Shown here in pieces: positions 63,397 to 64,000 of a DNA stretch of 64,000 nt. The stretch comes from Branchipolynoe longqiensis (taxonomy: Eukaryota; Annelida; Polychaeta; Phyllodocida; Polynoidae). The notes below the pieces were generated by a model. The model made no database searches, was not told where the DNA came from, and saw only the letters and a list, made by a program, of their open reading frames with translations. The position numbers and the translations under genes are program-made. The stretch spans positions 169,431,230 to 169,495,229 of the forward strand of contig CM059186.1 in the NCBI GenBank assembly GCA_030323885.1, in the 5' to 3' direction. Each line of letters begins with the position of its first letter. Position 1 is the stretch's first letter.

Positions 63397-63399
<3 letters not shown>

Positions 63400-64000
63400 A
63401 TATTTATATACGCCCTCGTAAGGAACAACAGAACGAGGAGTGGTGGGAAGCCTAGTTTATTTAACCGAGGTCCTTGGCCGAGCAATAGATAGCCCTACTC
63501 GTAAAAGTTTTCAAATCAAGCTCATGTGTGACACCTGGACAGGCAGAATGGCATATGACAGGTGTGGGGTACAGGAAAAACTATCCTGGAATGCATCGGA
63601 ACGCAGTAAATGACAGAACGGTCCGGTATTTGACGAAATAAAAGCATAATAAATAAATAATATAATAAATATATAAGAAATAGCACAAGCCTACTCCGCC
63701 CATTTTATACTCATATAATTATTTATATATCACATAAATCATCGGTATGAGGTATTTCCTATTATTATTATGATCTGTTATCGTCTATTAACGGACTCAG
63801 ATTGATTTGCTGTGGCACATTCGCCTACGGTAGCGCCACCACCAGCAGTTCTTTGTACTTATTCCTCAGTCTTTGTATAGATCACTTGCTGCGAAAAGTT
63901 TTTTATTTATACGATAGGGCTATATTTTCCTGTCAAAGAGAAAAATAAACTCTTTCAATCCATCTTAGCTCTTTCTCTTTCTTCTCCACCTCAGCTAGGA

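Overview
The window is animal nuclear DNA. It has intron-rich genes, GT-AG introns, SINEs, LINEs, MITEs and many minisatellites, and no bacterial gene organisation. One SINE family (25095-25432, 26650-26950, 33450-33790), the 'CATATAAAA..CCCCTTGCTGC' type, is of a kind I associate with molluscs. A mollusc (bivalve or gastropod) is therefore the best guess, but it is an inference.

The only host gene I can support runs on the minus strand from about 57199 down to 2416 and is open at both ends. I can place 18 exons by reading frame, cysteine pattern and splice sites. They encode nine sushi (CCP) and eight EGF-like modules in strict alternation, CCP-EGF-CCP-EGF and so on. Every module is bounded by phase-1 introns. 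One CCP is split in two by a phase-2 intron. The product should be a large secreted, matrix or cell-surface protein. Several introns carry minisatellites that touch an exon 3' end and repeat its splice donor or the end of the exon itself.

The rest is mobile and repetitive DNA inside the introns. From low to high coordinates: minisatellites and SINEs (1-5600); a GC-rich array (5820-7790); a 10.1-kb minus-strand LTR retroelement (8549-18659) with near-identical LTRs, a 4-bp target duplication, PBS, PPT and a truncated F-protein-like env ORF but no recognisable gag-pol; MITEs, SINEs and pogo-like inverted-repeat elements (19000-28000); a GC-rich fragment of a tyrosine-recombinase-type retroelement carrying a frameshifted Gag (29705-32146); a solo terminal repeat (34117-34596); more arrays and MITEs (35350-41230); and a nest in which a 5'-truncated LINE (42001-49190) sits in an AT-rich array and is itself split by a full-length I/Jockey-like LINE plus SINE (42614-48651). 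ACGT-rich MITEs follow (50365-54235). Last comes a Ngaro-like element with split direct repeats (57973-63147) with gag and RT-RNase H but no recombinase gene.

The transposons do not work together as a pathway. Their nesting gives a relative order of events: array, then LINE, then LINE+SINE; array, then Ngaro-like element. The nearly identical LTRs mark the LTR element as a very young insertion.
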